DNA from: Opitutales bacterium
GTDB taxonomy: Bacteria > Verrucomicrobiota > Verrucomicrobiia > Opitutales > Seribacteraceae
Direction of reading: 5' to 3'
Length of the DNA: 64,000 nucleotides
Assembly (NCBI GenBank): GCA_028101545.1
Contig: JAOHKZ010000003.1
Location: 34,910-98,909 of the forward strand
Shown: positions 48,401 to 63,400 of the stretch, one piece after another
How positions within the stretch are numbered: position 1 is the stretch's first letter
Layout of the letters: each line of letters begins with the position of its first letter
Position numbers and translations under genes: made by a program
The notes under the pieces: generated by a model
What the model was told of the DNA's origin: nothing
What the model saw: the letters and a program-made list of their open reading frames with translations, nothing else
Database searches by the model: none

Positions 48401-51400
48401 TGGGGTGATAATGATGCCGGAACTAATTACGCCAATCTATCCAGTTGGGATAATCAAATTGCGATGGGTGTGCTTGGATCAGGTCCGTTTTCCACTAATC
48501 TAACTGGTTTGGAAATAGGTAAGGTCTATTACTTTAGAACCGCGGCAAGTAATGGTTCAGGTGCTGTTGTTTCAGACAGTTTGGGTATTTTCTCGGTCAG
48601 CAATCAGGGCGGACAGACTATCAATGTTGGCAATATCTATCCTACAAATATGAAAATCTGGTTGGATGCTAATCATTCCTCCGCTTCTGGTGCCACCTGG
48701 ACAGACCGTTCAAGCAGTGGAAATGATGCCACCAAAAATGGCACTCCTTCGGTCGTTTCTAATGCCCAGAATGGATTGCCCTTGATGCGATACACTGGAA
48801 CGAACGGACATTATCATTCATTTGACCGAATTTCGGATATCCGCACGGTTTTCTGGGTGGTGAAATATAATTCGGGCGCATGGTGGCTTCTAGGAGATTC
48901 AAGTACTCACCATTTCCATGGTAATGGAGCTAATGATATTCTCGGTCCAAATCATTGGCATAGTGGAATTTCCAGCAGTAATATGTTCTATGTAAATGGT
49001 AGTGCAACCAGTAAAACTGCTTCCTGGCCAAACGGAATTAGTGTTATGTCCTTGGTTACAACCGCAGATGTTCAGGCAAATAACTTCTCAAGTGACCGAA
49101 ATATCAATGGGCGCTGTGCGAATGGAGATTTAGCAGAACTTATTGTTTTTAACAGAGCATTCTCTTTAGGAGAAGTTCAAATGGTTGAAGGTTACCTCGC
49201 ACACAAGTGGGGTCTTGCTGGAGACTTGCCAAGCAGTCACCCTTACAAAACTTCCTTAACCACTCCGGTAAGTAAATCAATAACCAGTGCAACAACGGCA
49301 TCGGCAACTGTTGGTTCTTCCTTCACATTTACTGTCACTACTGATGTGAGTAACCCCGCCTTCCAGGCAGCGAATCTGCCCCCTGGTTTGACCTGTGCTC
49401 TTGGTACCGGTGTAATTTCGGGCACTCCTCTTGCTGGTGGTACCTATGTATCCACAGTGGTTGCACAATCATCAAGCAGCAATGAATATGCATCTGGTAT
49501 ATTGACCATTACTATTCCGATTTCTGCCCCTCTTCTTGCAGTGGAAGCTCCCGGCAACTTGGTTATGACCAGTGCAAAACTTAAGGGATCGGTCACCAGT
49601 ACGGGTGGTCGGGATGCCACCATTACCGTGTACTGGGGAGATAATAATGCCAGCACTAATGCAGGTAGTTGGGATAACAATTATGTTCTCGGTTCAAAAG
49701 GTCAGGTGGCACTTGCTCATGATGTGACTGGATTAACTGGGAATACTCCTTATTTCTATGCATTTAAGGGAGTAAATACATCAGGTGGTACAGGAGGAAC
49801 AAGTTGGTCCCCCGTTCAGGCATTCACAACACCTTCTTCAGTGAGTTCTCCTATTTTGGGTAACCTTCATTCAGTGACAGATATCACATCTTCCGCGGCT
49901 AAGTTGAATGTAAACCTACAAAGCACCGGTGGTGCGGATTCCAATGTAACTTTTTACTGGGGGGATAATGATGGAGGAACAACTGCTGGTTCATGGGATA
50001 ATGCGATAACTATTATTAATGCACAACCAGGTAACTTGGTTGGGGAAATTACAAGTGGCTTGAGTTCGCCCACAATTTACTATTTCCGTGCGAAGGCAAA
50101 TAATTGGACGGGTACAACCTGGGCAACTAGTAGTAGTAGTTTCACACCGAGTTCCATTCAGTCGGCACCTACAAAAAGTGCAAACTTGATTGGTTGGTGG
50201 AAATTTGATGACGACACGAATTCCACCGTTAAAGATTCATCAGGTAATAATAATCATGGTTATCTGCGAAACAGCTCCCATGCATTGGTCAATACTCAGC
50301 ATAAAAGCGACACCCCATTTGGCACTGGTAAATCAGCCGACCTGAATGGAAACCACTATGTGGTAGTTTCAACAGCAGGAGAGGATACTTTTGACGGGGG
50401 TAATCAATTTACCATTGCCAGCTGGGTTAAAGAATTCCCGGATGGTGGTTGGGAACCATGGGTTTCAAAGCGTGGTGAAAGTAGTCAGGGTTGGCAGCTT
50501 CGTAGATATTCTGGTGAGAAATCTATGATATTGACCATACGTGGTCCTGGTGGTGACGATCAATTACCTGCCAGTGTGAATCCTGCCAGTTGGACGCATG
50601 TTGCAGCAGTTTGGGGTGGTGGTTACAGGAAACTTTATGTCAATGGAGAGAAGCTAGAAAGTGAAGTTCGCTCGGGTGCAATTAATGTGACTAATTCTGC
50701 CTTAGTTTTTGGTGCCAGAGATAATTCCGGAAATTATAACCCAGCCTCTCCAAACATTGGCAATTATGCTAATATTTGGGTCGATGATGTGCGCTTCTAC
50801 AATGTGTTCCTTTCCGATACTGAGGTGGAACAAATTTATGGTGGTGGAATGGGAGATGTCGGGCAACCCTGGATTTCCGTAACCAGCGCAACCTCTGCCA
50901 CTGCGGCAACTGGTATGGTATTTACTTACCAAATTACAGCCACTAATGGACCGACCAGTTATTCCCTGTCTGAAGCACCGAGTTGGATGAGTGTAAATAC
51001 GGCGACTGGAGAAGTCTCTGGTACACCAACAACAGGCGGTGTATTCACCTTTAAAATTGGTGCTTCCAATGCAAACGGAACAGATTTTAAGAGTGTTGCA
51101 GTCACTGTGGGTGATAATGCTCCTTTTGAATATTCTATGGAATTAACGACCGATTTTGCTGGTATGTCAAGATCGGCCACTAATGCAGAGGCAACTGTAA
51201 GTTCCACAACCGCGGCTCATACCTCCTATGCATTATCCAAGGTATTCGACCAAGACAAAGGAACCGGTGGGGATAACCGTTGGCTGCCCTTCCAGAGTGC
51301 CCTGCCCAATATTAATTTAACCTTTACATTTACCCATCCATTCCGTGTGACGAGTTATAAAATAAAGGGGCAAGATAATACCTACAATAAACGTGGGCCA

Positions 51401-54400
51401 AAGGCATGGTTGCTTTACGGTTCAAATGATAACACAAATTGGACGGTCGTGGATGATATGAATGCATCTTCCTCCGATCACCAGACCGGTTGGACCAGTA
51501 ATCAGGAACGCACTTTCTCAAGTGTCGATGCAGCAGGTGATTACAAATATTATAAATTCCAATTTACTCAGGCAGAGGCCGCGAATGATTATATGGGATT
51601 TCGTGAGATCGATCTGATCGGGGTTGATTATACACCAGTTTCTGATTTCAATATGCTGGTCATTTTGGATGAGAATAATGCCACCTTTAAAAATGCCGGG
51701 TTCCGTCATTCATTATGCCAGGCAAATGGAGAAGATTTGCGCTTTCAATCCAGTGCAGGAGCAGAGCTAAAATATGAAATTGCAAGTTGGAACCAGTCCG
51801 GAAAATCAATCATTTGGTTAAATGTTCCCAGCCTTGTCCGTGATGATAAGATTACAATGCGTTGGGGGAATTCTGGATCGGCTACTCCATCTTATGTTAC
51901 CGACGGTTCAGCGTGGTCTAACTATTTAGCAGTTTACCACCTCGATCAGGCACAGGGAGAAAATGCACCTGATTCCGGTCCTCATAATAACCATGCAACC
52001 ATGCGTGATCCACAAAATAATGAACCGATCAAGCGTGCAACCACAATAGTTGGTGGTTCCTATGAATTTCCAAAAAATCAAAACAAGGACTTTAGGAACG
52101 AGTCTATGAGTGGTACCATGACACTTGATAATTTTGCCCTTTCCGGTTGGGTACGGGCAACTACCAATGATGCTCAAGACTGGCATGATTATTACGGAAT
52201 TAATACCACCAATAGTGGACAATTACGATTTGAGGCAAACAATGTAAACCCCCCACGTATTCATGTTCCTGCGTCAGTCATTGTTCATCCAAATCTGTAT
52301 TCCTCGAATAATAGTGCCGGTAAACTTGACCAGAACGAATGGAATCACTTAGTTTTTTCAGGCTCTGGTGGAAAACTCCGTCTCTACATGAATGGTGTGC
52401 TCAATACAACCGCTGACTTTCAGGAAAGTGCACAAGTTAATGGATTCTATATTGCTATGGCGAATAATAACAGTGCCGGTGCGATTCATGACGAAGTTGC
52501 ATTGCATAAGGTTGGTCGGCATGAAAGATGGGCAAATGCTACCTACAATAATCAAAATACTGGAAGTAATTATGTAAACCTCGGTACCTTTGCTGGTCCT
52601 CCTTACTTTGAGGATACGGTAACCGTACTGTATGGTAAAAAGAATGTCGCTATTGCCAATTTTACTCCAACTGTTTTTGGTGGTGGAAGCTTAGCCTACT
52701 CTGCCGCTGGTCTTCCTCCGGGAGTTTCAATAAACTCATCAACTGGTGTTATCTCCGGGACTACGGATGAAGTGGGAGATAGTAGTTTTACTATTACGGC
52801 TACTGGTTCTAATGCGGCTGGCGATGTAAAAACTTCAAGCAAGACCTATGTGATCAAGGTTTCCGATCCGGATTCTTTTCCATACAAGGTCGATTTTACT
52901 CTTTCGGGATATGCGGGTTCTTCAACCCTTACCCAGTTTCCCGTTCTGCTTACCTTTGATTCTGGTATCACTGGGTTCAGTTATAATTCTCTAGCCTCTG
53001 CGACAGCTGGTGATTTGCGTTTTTACGCAGCCACTGGTGAGGAATTACCCTATGAGATAGAGTCTTGGGACACCACTGGTGCATCCCGAGTGTGGGTACG
53101 TGCTGGAACCATTGCCGGGAACGCAACCAAAATAACCGCTGCCTGGGGAGATGCATCCCAGGCAACTGCGCCCAATTATGTATTCGACGGTTCAACTTGG
53201 TCAAACGGATACCAGGCAGCTTGGCACTTCCAGGAGATGTCTGGTGTGCTGACCACAGATTCAACTACAAACAACCGCCACCTTACTGCCGAAGGCGGTG
53301 CCACAACGGGTACCGGTCAGGTAGGAAATGGTATTGTACTTGATGGATCCAATGATCAACTTGAAGCTATTGGGTTCAAGGGTATTACCGGTGCTGCCGC
53401 CCGTACTATGGAAACTTGGGTGAAAACAAGCAGTACTGACAAAGCTTTGATGTCTTGGGGACAGGATGCGGTAAACGCAAAATGGATTTGGAGAACGCAG
53501 GGAAGTGGAAATCATCGCGTAGAACTGAATGGGGGGGGAAGAGAATCAAATGCTGCGATGAATAATAATACCTGGCGACATGTGGCTGCAGTATTTCCCG
53601 AAAATGCTGCCAATTTAAATAGTATTAAATTTTATATCGATGGTGTAGAGACTGGATATGCGAGTGGATACACTACCCTGCCCGCTACCGGGGATTATCT
53701 TGATGTTCGCTTGGGGAATGACCATTCTAACCGTCGTCTCAATGGATCAATGGATGAAGCCCGTATTTCTTCAGTTGGACGATCCACTGACTGGATCAAG
53801 GCATCATATGATAATCAAAAATCGAGCTCCAATTTTGTGACCCGTGGATCCGTAATTGGTCCACGAATTGTAACTTCTCCACTAGTAGCCACAGCTACAG
53901 TGGGCACATCTTTCACTTACAACGCAAGTGCAGTGGGTAGCCCTTCCAGTTATACGATACTAAATTTGCCGGGTGGACTGCAATTTAATCCATCGAGCGG
54001 ACAGGTTACGGGTACGCCAACTACAGCGGGAGTTTATCCAGTTTCTTTAATTGTTGCCTACTCCGATGATGATGGAAACCTTACTGACTTGGATTCCAAT
54101 CCCGATCAATTGGGTTCTATCTTTGCACCGGAAAATCCAGGTGATCCAGAGCAGGTCATTCTTTCCCTCACTGTAAATGCGGTTGCTCCTACTGTCACTA
54201 CATTAGCGGCCAGTTCAATTGACTCTACGAAGGCATCATTTGATGGTAATGTAACCAGTACGGGTGGAGATGCCCCTGATATTCGAATCTATTATGGACT
54301 CACTGATGGTGGAACTACTGCAGCCTCCTGGACTAATGTTCAGGAAATTGGTAAAAAAGGTGGAGAATTTGGATATGTTATTGGTGACTTGATCCCAAGC

Positions 54401-57400
54401 ACAACTTACCGATACCGTGTGCGTGCTTACAACTCTGCGGCAACCACAGGGGTATGGGCATCCAACACCATTTCTTTTAGCACCCAGGCATCAAATAAGC
54501 CCGTTGTAAATAATGGTGTAGTCTTGAATGCCACGGGTACAAGTATAACTTTTAAAGGTGGTGTAACGACAACAGGTACGGGTACCATTGCTCTTGGTTC
54601 CGGTCCATTCACTGGAGATCGTTACCCGAATCTGAAACTATGGCTCGATGCAAATGACACCTCAACTATGGATCAGGGAACTTTTGCAGGAGAAATCGGG
54701 ACACCATCGAATAATCAGCAGATTGGATACTGGGCGGACAAGAGTGGTACTGGTCACCACGCCACGGTTTATGGAAATGTTAATGCGAATAAGCCAAAGT
54801 ATTACTCAGCTAATATGAATAGTAAGCCAACCGTTCAATTTGACGGCTCAAATGATTACCTTATTCTTCAAAATGGAAGATCAGATTTCCATCAGTGGGA
54901 TAAATTGACTGTTCTTGTGGTTTATGAGGACTGGGGTTCCGGAAACTGGAGAAGAGTGTTGGGTAATGTGGATCATCAAACCGGTGGTTGGTGCTTGACC
55001 TGGAATAATGCCAGTACATTCCGTTTTCGAATTGTGGGTACTTCCGGTGGGGATGACCGTACATTTAGCGGAACTCGTCAACAGACTCACTTGGTTAGTC
55101 TGACTTACAACGGAAATGTCCGTTCCGGAACATTGGACGGGCAATTCCAGCAAATGACAGATACTGGTGTTCTGCCTGACAATCCAAATGCTGACTTTGT
55201 TATCGGAGGTGCAGGAAGAGATTCTGGTTCGCCTCACTCGGCTTCCAAAGTCCGCATTTCTGAAGTTTTGATCTACAAAGACGATTTAGCTGCTGCCGAT
55301 ATTCAAAAGTTGGAAGGGTATTTGGCACATAAATGGAACTTAACCAATCGATTAGCTGGCGGTCACCCCTACGCCAGTTCTGCACCCACTTTTGCTGATC
55401 CATTAGCAGCTGTTGATTTAACCCTATATTGGGGTACTAATGATGGTGGCGAGAATCCGGCCCAATGGGAACATGAGGTAGATCTTGGTCGTTACTATAA
55501 AGAACAGGTTGATGTGAATGGATTCAATGCATACGGTTACCAAAGCACCTGGCGCAATGATTCCTACTTGCGCAATATAGAAAATCTTCGCTCAGCCAGT
55601 CACGATCAATATGTTCAGATAAAGGGTGAACCGGGTAGTCCGGCGCAAAGTGGTATGTATTTCAATGGTACTGCAGACTTTATCAATGCCGGTGTGATCC
55701 GGAATACCAACAATAACCTCGGTTGGGAAGATAATTTCATGACCTTATTCACCACCACTTTCAAAGCACCGACTACCGGAAATTACCGCTTTAAAATGGA
55801 TCAAAAGGATGATAGGCATGCCATGTGGATTGATTTGGACCAGGACGGTGTTTTCGAAGGTGGTTCTGGAACAAACGGAGCGTCCGGGAATGAGATTCTT
55901 AATCCGAATGGTGGTGGTACTCCTAATGTTAATGAGAATTGGACATCCGGGAATGTTGCACTCACAGGCGGTCAGGAGTACCTTCTTGCGATTGGACATT
56001 GGCAAGGCGGAGGCGGAGCAAGAATAAGACCGTGGGTAGAAATTCCAGGAGGTTCCTTCGTGGTGATGAATCCGTTGGCTCCGGCACAGGATGGATATTA
56101 TAATATTAAAGGACTTTCTAATGGGAATTTCTTACCCGAACAATCCTTGCTTGAAGCAAATGGTACGAACCTGGTGGCAGGCAATACTTATTATTACCGA
56201 ATCAAAGGTGTAAATTCTCAGGGTGAGGACTGGGCAGACTCAACTGCCAGTTTCGTTTCGGAAAATGCCTTGGATTCATCGACAGGCACACTCACATTTA
56301 ATACGGATGGCCCGACCCCATCATGGACTGCTAGTTCCGGTGCTGGTGGAACGGGAACTATTGTGAACCGTTCCTACACCGACTCCAGTTCGAATACAAT
56401 CAGTTACAATGTGGCAAAGTTCGATTTTGACCGACTCAATATTGGGGATGGTGTTGCGGTTACCCTGTCCGGTGCAAATCCATTGGAAATCAATGTTGCT
56501 GGAGATGCCACTATTCTTTCAACTCTGGATGCAAATGGAACACTGGGTGACAGCACTGCAGGTGTCCGTAAAAGTAAACTTGGCGGTGGCTTTGGAGGAT
56601 ACAAATGGGATGGAAATGGTTGGGGTGCTGGTACAGGTCCTGAACATTTAACCTCTGCGGATACTTTTAAATCCGGTGGTGCCCAGTTTAAAGGATGGAT
56701 TGATTTTTCATCTTCTACACTAGTTGCCGGTGCAGAGCCGGGTGGTGGATCCTATGCCGGTGTGGGCGGACGCCCTGAAGCAGTTGGTGGAGCGGGTGAA
56801 TATCAAACAATAAACGCTTCAGGTGGAACCTATGGAGATGCTGATTTAACTCACCTACTCGCTGGTTCCGGTGGAGGTGGTGGAAATGAGCGCCAGGGTG
56901 GTGGCGGAGGTGGTGCCATTAAGATTGTATCCACGGGTACACTTACCTTAGGTGCCAATATTTGGGCGGATGGCGGTGCTGGTGGAGCCCGATGGAATGA
57001 GGCACGTCGAAGTGGTGGATCCGGTTCTGGGGGTGCGATTTATTTAAAAGGCGACAATGTGGTAATTAATTCGGGTGTCACCATTTCTGCATCCGGTGGA
57101 TTACCTGCGAGACATGGTAACGGCCTTATTACAGGTGGAAACACATGGGCAAGTGATGGTGGCGGTGCCGGTGCAGCTGCTGGTGGTGGTGGTCGCGTAT
57201 ACCTTGAAGCTACAAGCTCCCTCATCAATAACTCTAGTGCCACAAACTCAAATTTGGTTGCCACTGGTGGAACAGGAACAAATAGACCCGGTACGGATGG
57301 AACGGTAAAGTTGATTCGCCCACAGGTTACAAGTCTTGTTTTTACTTCAGGCACCTTGGTCATCGATACCAGTATGGCGACAATTACACACAGTGATGGG

Positions 57401-60400
57401 TCTTTCCTTGCCGGTAGTTTTGTGGACAAGACATATACTCACTCTGACGGTACGGGGTATCCATACAAAGTTTGTGTCTTTACTGCCGACGAAATTAACT
57501 TGGGTTCTGGTGTGTTAATCACTTTACAGGGCTCAAATGCACTCTCTTTGCGCACTCGAAATAATGGTGACTTCACGCTTTCCACTCAATTGATTGCGAA
57601 TGGTACAGACGGTGGTGATCACTCAGCTGATACCGTAGGAAAATTGGGAGGTTATGATGGAGGTGGAAAAAGCAGGAATGCGAAAGGACCGGGTAAAGGA
57701 GCAAATAGACAATATGGAGACGATGGTCTTGGTGGTGCGTATGCCAAAGAAGGAGTCAGATTGACCGGTACAAATGCCCTATGGGGTAATGTAAATGGAG
57801 ATTATCACCTTACTGATTTACTCGGTGGATCTGGAGGAGGAGGAGGTCAGTATAAAGCTGGTGGTGCAGGAGGTGGTGCCATTGAATTGGTTGCACATGG
57901 TGCCGGTTTACTAAAATTAAATACTGGATCAAGAATTACCGTAAATGGAGGAGATACCACAAATTCAAACAGAGGTGGAGGAGGCGGTGCCGGTGGATCC
58001 ATTCGCCTGGTCGGTGGAAGTATCGAAAATAATGGTGAATTACAGGCTCGTGGAGGTGGACTTGAACCAGGTGGATTAGCTGATATGGATGGTACCGGTG
58101 GAAGGATTGCGTTCGACAGTAATGGTACGATCAAAATTGGTACATATGATCTGAGCGGTCATTCAAAGTCTGCACATAACACTTGGGAGCTTCAGCGCTA
58201 TCCATTTTTAGATGGTACTCTTGCACTAAAAGGTGACTCCGGTGTAGATGATCTTTCTTATGCAAGTGGTACACTCACGATTGATACATCTGCTGCATAT
58301 TGGCATCATTCTGGTGGTGACCATGGATCCGGTGTGCTGCAATCTTATGATGATGATGGTATTGAATATAAAACCTGTACTTTCACCTTTGATTCAATCA
58401 GCCTGTCTGGAAGTGTGAATGTGGTTCTGCAGGGTGATAACTCACTCATTCTCAAGACGCAAAGTAATGGAAATATTAATGTGGGAGTTGATTTGAGTGC
58501 AGATGCGACTGATCAAACCTATGATAGCAGTAGAAGTCCGAGTAATAATAGGCATTACAAAAGCGTGGGTAAACTTGGCGGAAGAAGCGGGAAAATTGCG
58601 GGTACATTTGTTGGAGAAGGACCCGGTAAAGGCCAGACTCGTATTGAAGGAGCCACTGAGTCGGATGGATTTAAACAAAAGGGTGGCGGTGCTGGCTACG
58701 GCTCCGCTGGTGAATATTCTGCAGGAGGTTTTGGAGAAGCCTATGGATCCGCTTCCCTTGCCCACTTGCATGGTGGTTCCAGTGGTGGATCCGGGCAACA
58801 TATGGGCTCAGGCGCAGGTGGTGGAGCCATTTCCCTTGAAGCACATGGTGATGGTAACCTGACCATACAGACGGGTGTTACTGTTTCCGCAAACGGATCA
58901 AAGAACAATCAAGCCGAGACTAACGACCGAAATGGTGGTGGTGGATCCGGTGGTTCTATACGACTTGCCGGTAATTACATTTTCAATAATGGAACTATTT
59001 CCGCCAAGGGTGGAACCGGTGCAAAAATGGCCAGTGGTGGCGGCGGACGTGTTGCTTTCAACTTCCGCTCTGGTGTTTCCAAAGGAACAGTGGATGTTGG
59101 TTCAGGAGATTACACTGGTACGGTGGTGGAAAACTCCACTCCAATTATTATTAATCCTGGAGTTATATCTATCACATATGACAACTTGAACTACCAGGCA
59201 CCTGCAACCCGAGCAAATGATCTTGTCCTTTGGTATAAGTTTGATGAAACAAGTGGTACCACGGTTAAGGATTCATCCGGTAATGGCCGAGATGGCACTG
59301 CTGTAAATGCAGGTGGATCCAGTTGGGTGCCCGGAGTAATGGGCAATGGATTAAAGATTGATTCGGGTACCATGGCTTCATCCAATTCCGGTGGCCAGTA
59401 TGTGGATATGGGAACCAATTGGACGATTGGTGGTTCTATGAGTATATCCACATGGTTATACATGGATATTTTTGCCAATTATGCCCGTGTTATGGACATC
59501 GGAAACGGAGCGGATGTAGACAATATTTTAATTGCTCAGAATGGAACAAACAGCAAATTCGAGTTTGCTGTTAAAGATACTTTGGGTGGAAATGAGGGCC
59601 ATACCCAAAATGGTTCTGCCCTTCTACAGCAATGGTTCCATTTAGCAGTGACTGTGACTAATGGTGATACCAATGCAGCCCGTTATAAATTTTACTTAAA
59701 CGGTTCTTTCCTTGGTCAATCAGGCACAGATAAATCTCTCCCAATCAGTAAGGTTCGTACCAATCAATGGCTTGGTCGATCGAACTGGGCTAATGACGCA
59801 TACATGAAAGGTAGGTTTGATGATTTCCGTATTTATGTGGGCGAATTAACTCCACTTGATGTTTCTGCGATCTATAACGAAACCGCCTCTCCAATTGCTG
59901 GTACAGTCAATGCCTTGTACGGTCCGACGGCATTTACTGCGACCGGATTACCCAGTGGTCTAAGCATTGATGCGAATGGAAGAATTACAGGTAGAAGTAC
60001 TGCTGTGGGTGATCATAATGTAACCATTGGTGCATCCAATCTTTCCGGTAGTGCAAATTCTGAGGTTATCACTCTGCGCGTTGCTGCAAACAAGCCAGTC
60101 TTTGCCTCCACAGATAATGCATTCTCCCCGCTCGATCTTTCACCTGGCTTATGGGTGGATGCATCTGATGTAACTACAATTACAGGGAGTACCAGTACGG
60201 TCTCTCAATGGAGTGACAAGAGTGGGAATAACCGTCATCTTACTCAGTCCACGGCAGCATCTCGTCCTACTTACAAGTGGAATGCACTCAATGGACTATC
60301 CGTTGTTCAGTTTGACGGGTCTGATGATTACTTTGACGGAACAGGATTGGGTACGCCTGGTTCAATATCTGCATTTGCTGTCATTAATCGTCATTCCGCG

Positions 60401-63400
60401 GTTGCCAATGGAGTACTCTTAGCCTCGGATGGTGCTTGGTCAGGTACAAAACTTCATCTTGCCACGGACAGCAATGGTCTCAATTCTAAGATGGCACTTA
60501 ATGGTGGTGGGTCAATTGTTGGCTCCAATACAAAAACTTTAAACGCCTGGTCCATTGACACATTCCATCGTGGAGATGTGACTAACTGGGGATCAACGGG
60601 AACTATTTTCCACAATGGATCCACAGATGCTACAGCCTCCCTTGGAGCGAATACTCTGCTCAGCCTCTCTGCATTCAATATTGGAAACTGGGATGATGGA
60701 TCAACAAAGCAGCGCCATTTGGATGGTGATATTGCTGAGCTTATTATCTATCCGGCCAATATTTCTGACCATGATCGTCAGCGTGTCGAAGTTTACCTAG
60801 CAAGAAAGTGGGGACTTCTCTCGATTATGCCAAGCCCTGTGCCCTCTCCTTCTGATGCATCGAAGAATCCATATGTTTCCACAATTGGTGGAAATTCGGT
60901 TACCACCAGTGTTCCACTTGTGGATGATGGAGGAGAAGATGCCAATGTAACGATATTTTATGGTACAGCTGATTTGGGTGCCGGGTTGGGTGGTCCATGG
61001 ACACCAGCTGCTATAGGTGCACCCATGAACCTTTGGCTGGATGCGAGTGATACTTCAACGATTGGTGGATTGGGTTGGACAACTCAACACCTTACCGGAG
61101 ATGCGGATTCCAAGATTGCGACTAGTGAAACATACACGGCCAAGATTAATGTAAACGGATCCAATAAGACCATTAATGGAGTAACCTTTACAGGCTCGAA
61201 TGGCACATCTGGTACCGGGTGGAAATATACTCAGGGTTTTACCAATACTCACAACAGTAATACATCTTCGGTTGGTGGTCAAATGGGAGCCATGCTAAGT
61301 AATGGATTCCGATTCAACGGTATTCCTCAGATTCTTACCATGACTGGTTTGACTGTGGGTAAACGCTATACGCTGGCACTTTATAGTCAGGCTTGGGGAA
61401 GTAATCGCCCCTGTGTTTTCACCTGTTCTTCCCTGCCCGGATCAATGACCGTAAATCAGGACCAGTATCATGCATCCAGTCAGGATGGATTACTTCTTGA
61501 ATGTACATATGAAGCAAAAACAACCGAAGTGGATTTTGAGATCAATCCAGTAGCTGGTCATACTTGGCATCTCTATGCATTCAGTAACCGTGAGGCAAAC
61601 TCCATACCTGAATGGCAGGACAAGAGTGGAAGGAATTACCATTTTGCCCAAGCTACTCTCGCAGATCAGCCGAAAATCGGTGTTGTTCAGATAAACGGGC
61701 TAAATACCATTGATTTTGATGGTGCCGGTGATCGTTTAACCAATAACTCCTACCCCATGGGTGGAACTAATACCATCTACGCAGTCGGATACTCTGCCGG
61801 TAACGGATACAAACGTCTGCTTAACAGTTTTACAGATGGCTACTTTTTTATGGGATCCGGAAATGGTACACCAAATATGGCCACTTTTTACGGTGGCGGT
61901 TCATGGAATGATGTCGCAACGAATGCACCCGGTTCCAGCCTTGCAACCGCAACCATCATTGGTATGACCAATAACAACACCACTGCCACCCCTTATTACA
62001 ATGGTACAGCGATGACCACAAAAAATGGTAATATGGGAAGTGGAACCACTGGTTTTGCACTCGGTGCGATTAATAGTAATGGCACACAGGCCTGGGATGG
62101 TCCAATCGCAGAAATTGTGGTAACCAATTCAGTTCTTTCCACTGCGGATAGGCAAAAACTGGAAGGTTACCTTGCTCATAAGTGGGGATTAACCGGAAAC
62201 TTAGCATCCAATCATCCATACAAGACTACCTTGCCACCACCTGTTTCCTGGGATGGTAATGTTAGCATTGATACCTTGCAATCTACTGGATCAATCGCAG
62301 CTGGTCTGACTGGTCTCACCACGAATACATCCTATTACTTTAGAATGCGTGCTGTTAATGCGGGTGGTACATCTTGGTCGGATGCTTATGCATTCCGTAC
62401 TGGAACTGTTGCCCTGCCTCCTGCTATTACGACTGCACCAGTCTCCAATGTGGCCACTACATCAGTTACCTCTGCCGGTAACTTACTCTCATACGATGGA
62501 AATGATCAACCAACTGTAACCCTGTACTACGACCCTGATGATAATGCCAGTACTGAGATACCCCGAGCATTTGGAAACCTGAAGTTGTGGTTGGATGCAA
62601 ATGATACCGCAAATATGGATACCGCTTATGCTGCAGGTAGTTCGCAACCAGCAGATAATGGACTGGTTGGATTTTGGAAAGATAAATCAGGTAATAATAA
62701 CCATGCTATTGCTCGGAATAACTCTGCTTCTGCGAGACCAACTTATAAGGCAACATCTTTCAGCGGTCGCCCTACCCTTCACTTCAATGGCAAGTACATG
62801 TCTGTGTCCAATAGTGCGAGTGGATTTGATAACTGGGATAAGATGACTGTTTTTGTCGTAGTCGATGAACAGGGTTCAAACAGTTGGGCTTGGTGGTTTA
62901 GTAAAGCGCAAACATTTAACAGCTCTACTGATAATGCATGGAGCTTTATGGCCAGACGGGCTGATTTGCATACCTATGGCTTCAGAATGTACGGAACATC
63001 AGCGGGTGATGCTTTGGAAGCAGCAGATGCAAATCTCCATAATGCTGGTATTATGGCACTTACTTATGGTTACGGTAAACGTACCTTGCACTTTAATAAT
63101 GATGTTTTGATTGAGTCGTCAGATAGTGGTTCTATTCGAGCCCACAATAGCGTTCCTTTGGTAATTGGTGGACACAATGGTGGTGCAAATGGAGCAAATA
63201 TCTATATATCCGAATTCCTTGTTTACAATGAAGTTGTAGCTGGTCTTGACCGTCAGATCATGGAGGGATATCTCGCTCATAAATGGGGACTGGCAGGCAG
63301 CCTGCCCACCGGGCATTTGTACAAAACTTCTGCTCCTTCTGGTATTAAGACACCGCAGACAACTGCAAGCTTAGGTCAGAAGAATACAGGTGCTTTTACT

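Noticed and set aside
57040..57429. Minus-strand frame of 129 codons inside the glycine-rich region (and many similar frames on both strands from 42.5 to 64 kb)
   Set aside because: It is rich in Pro, Ala and Val, which is the expected antisense reading of Gly/Thr-rich codons, and lies fully inside the continuous plus-strand giant frame.
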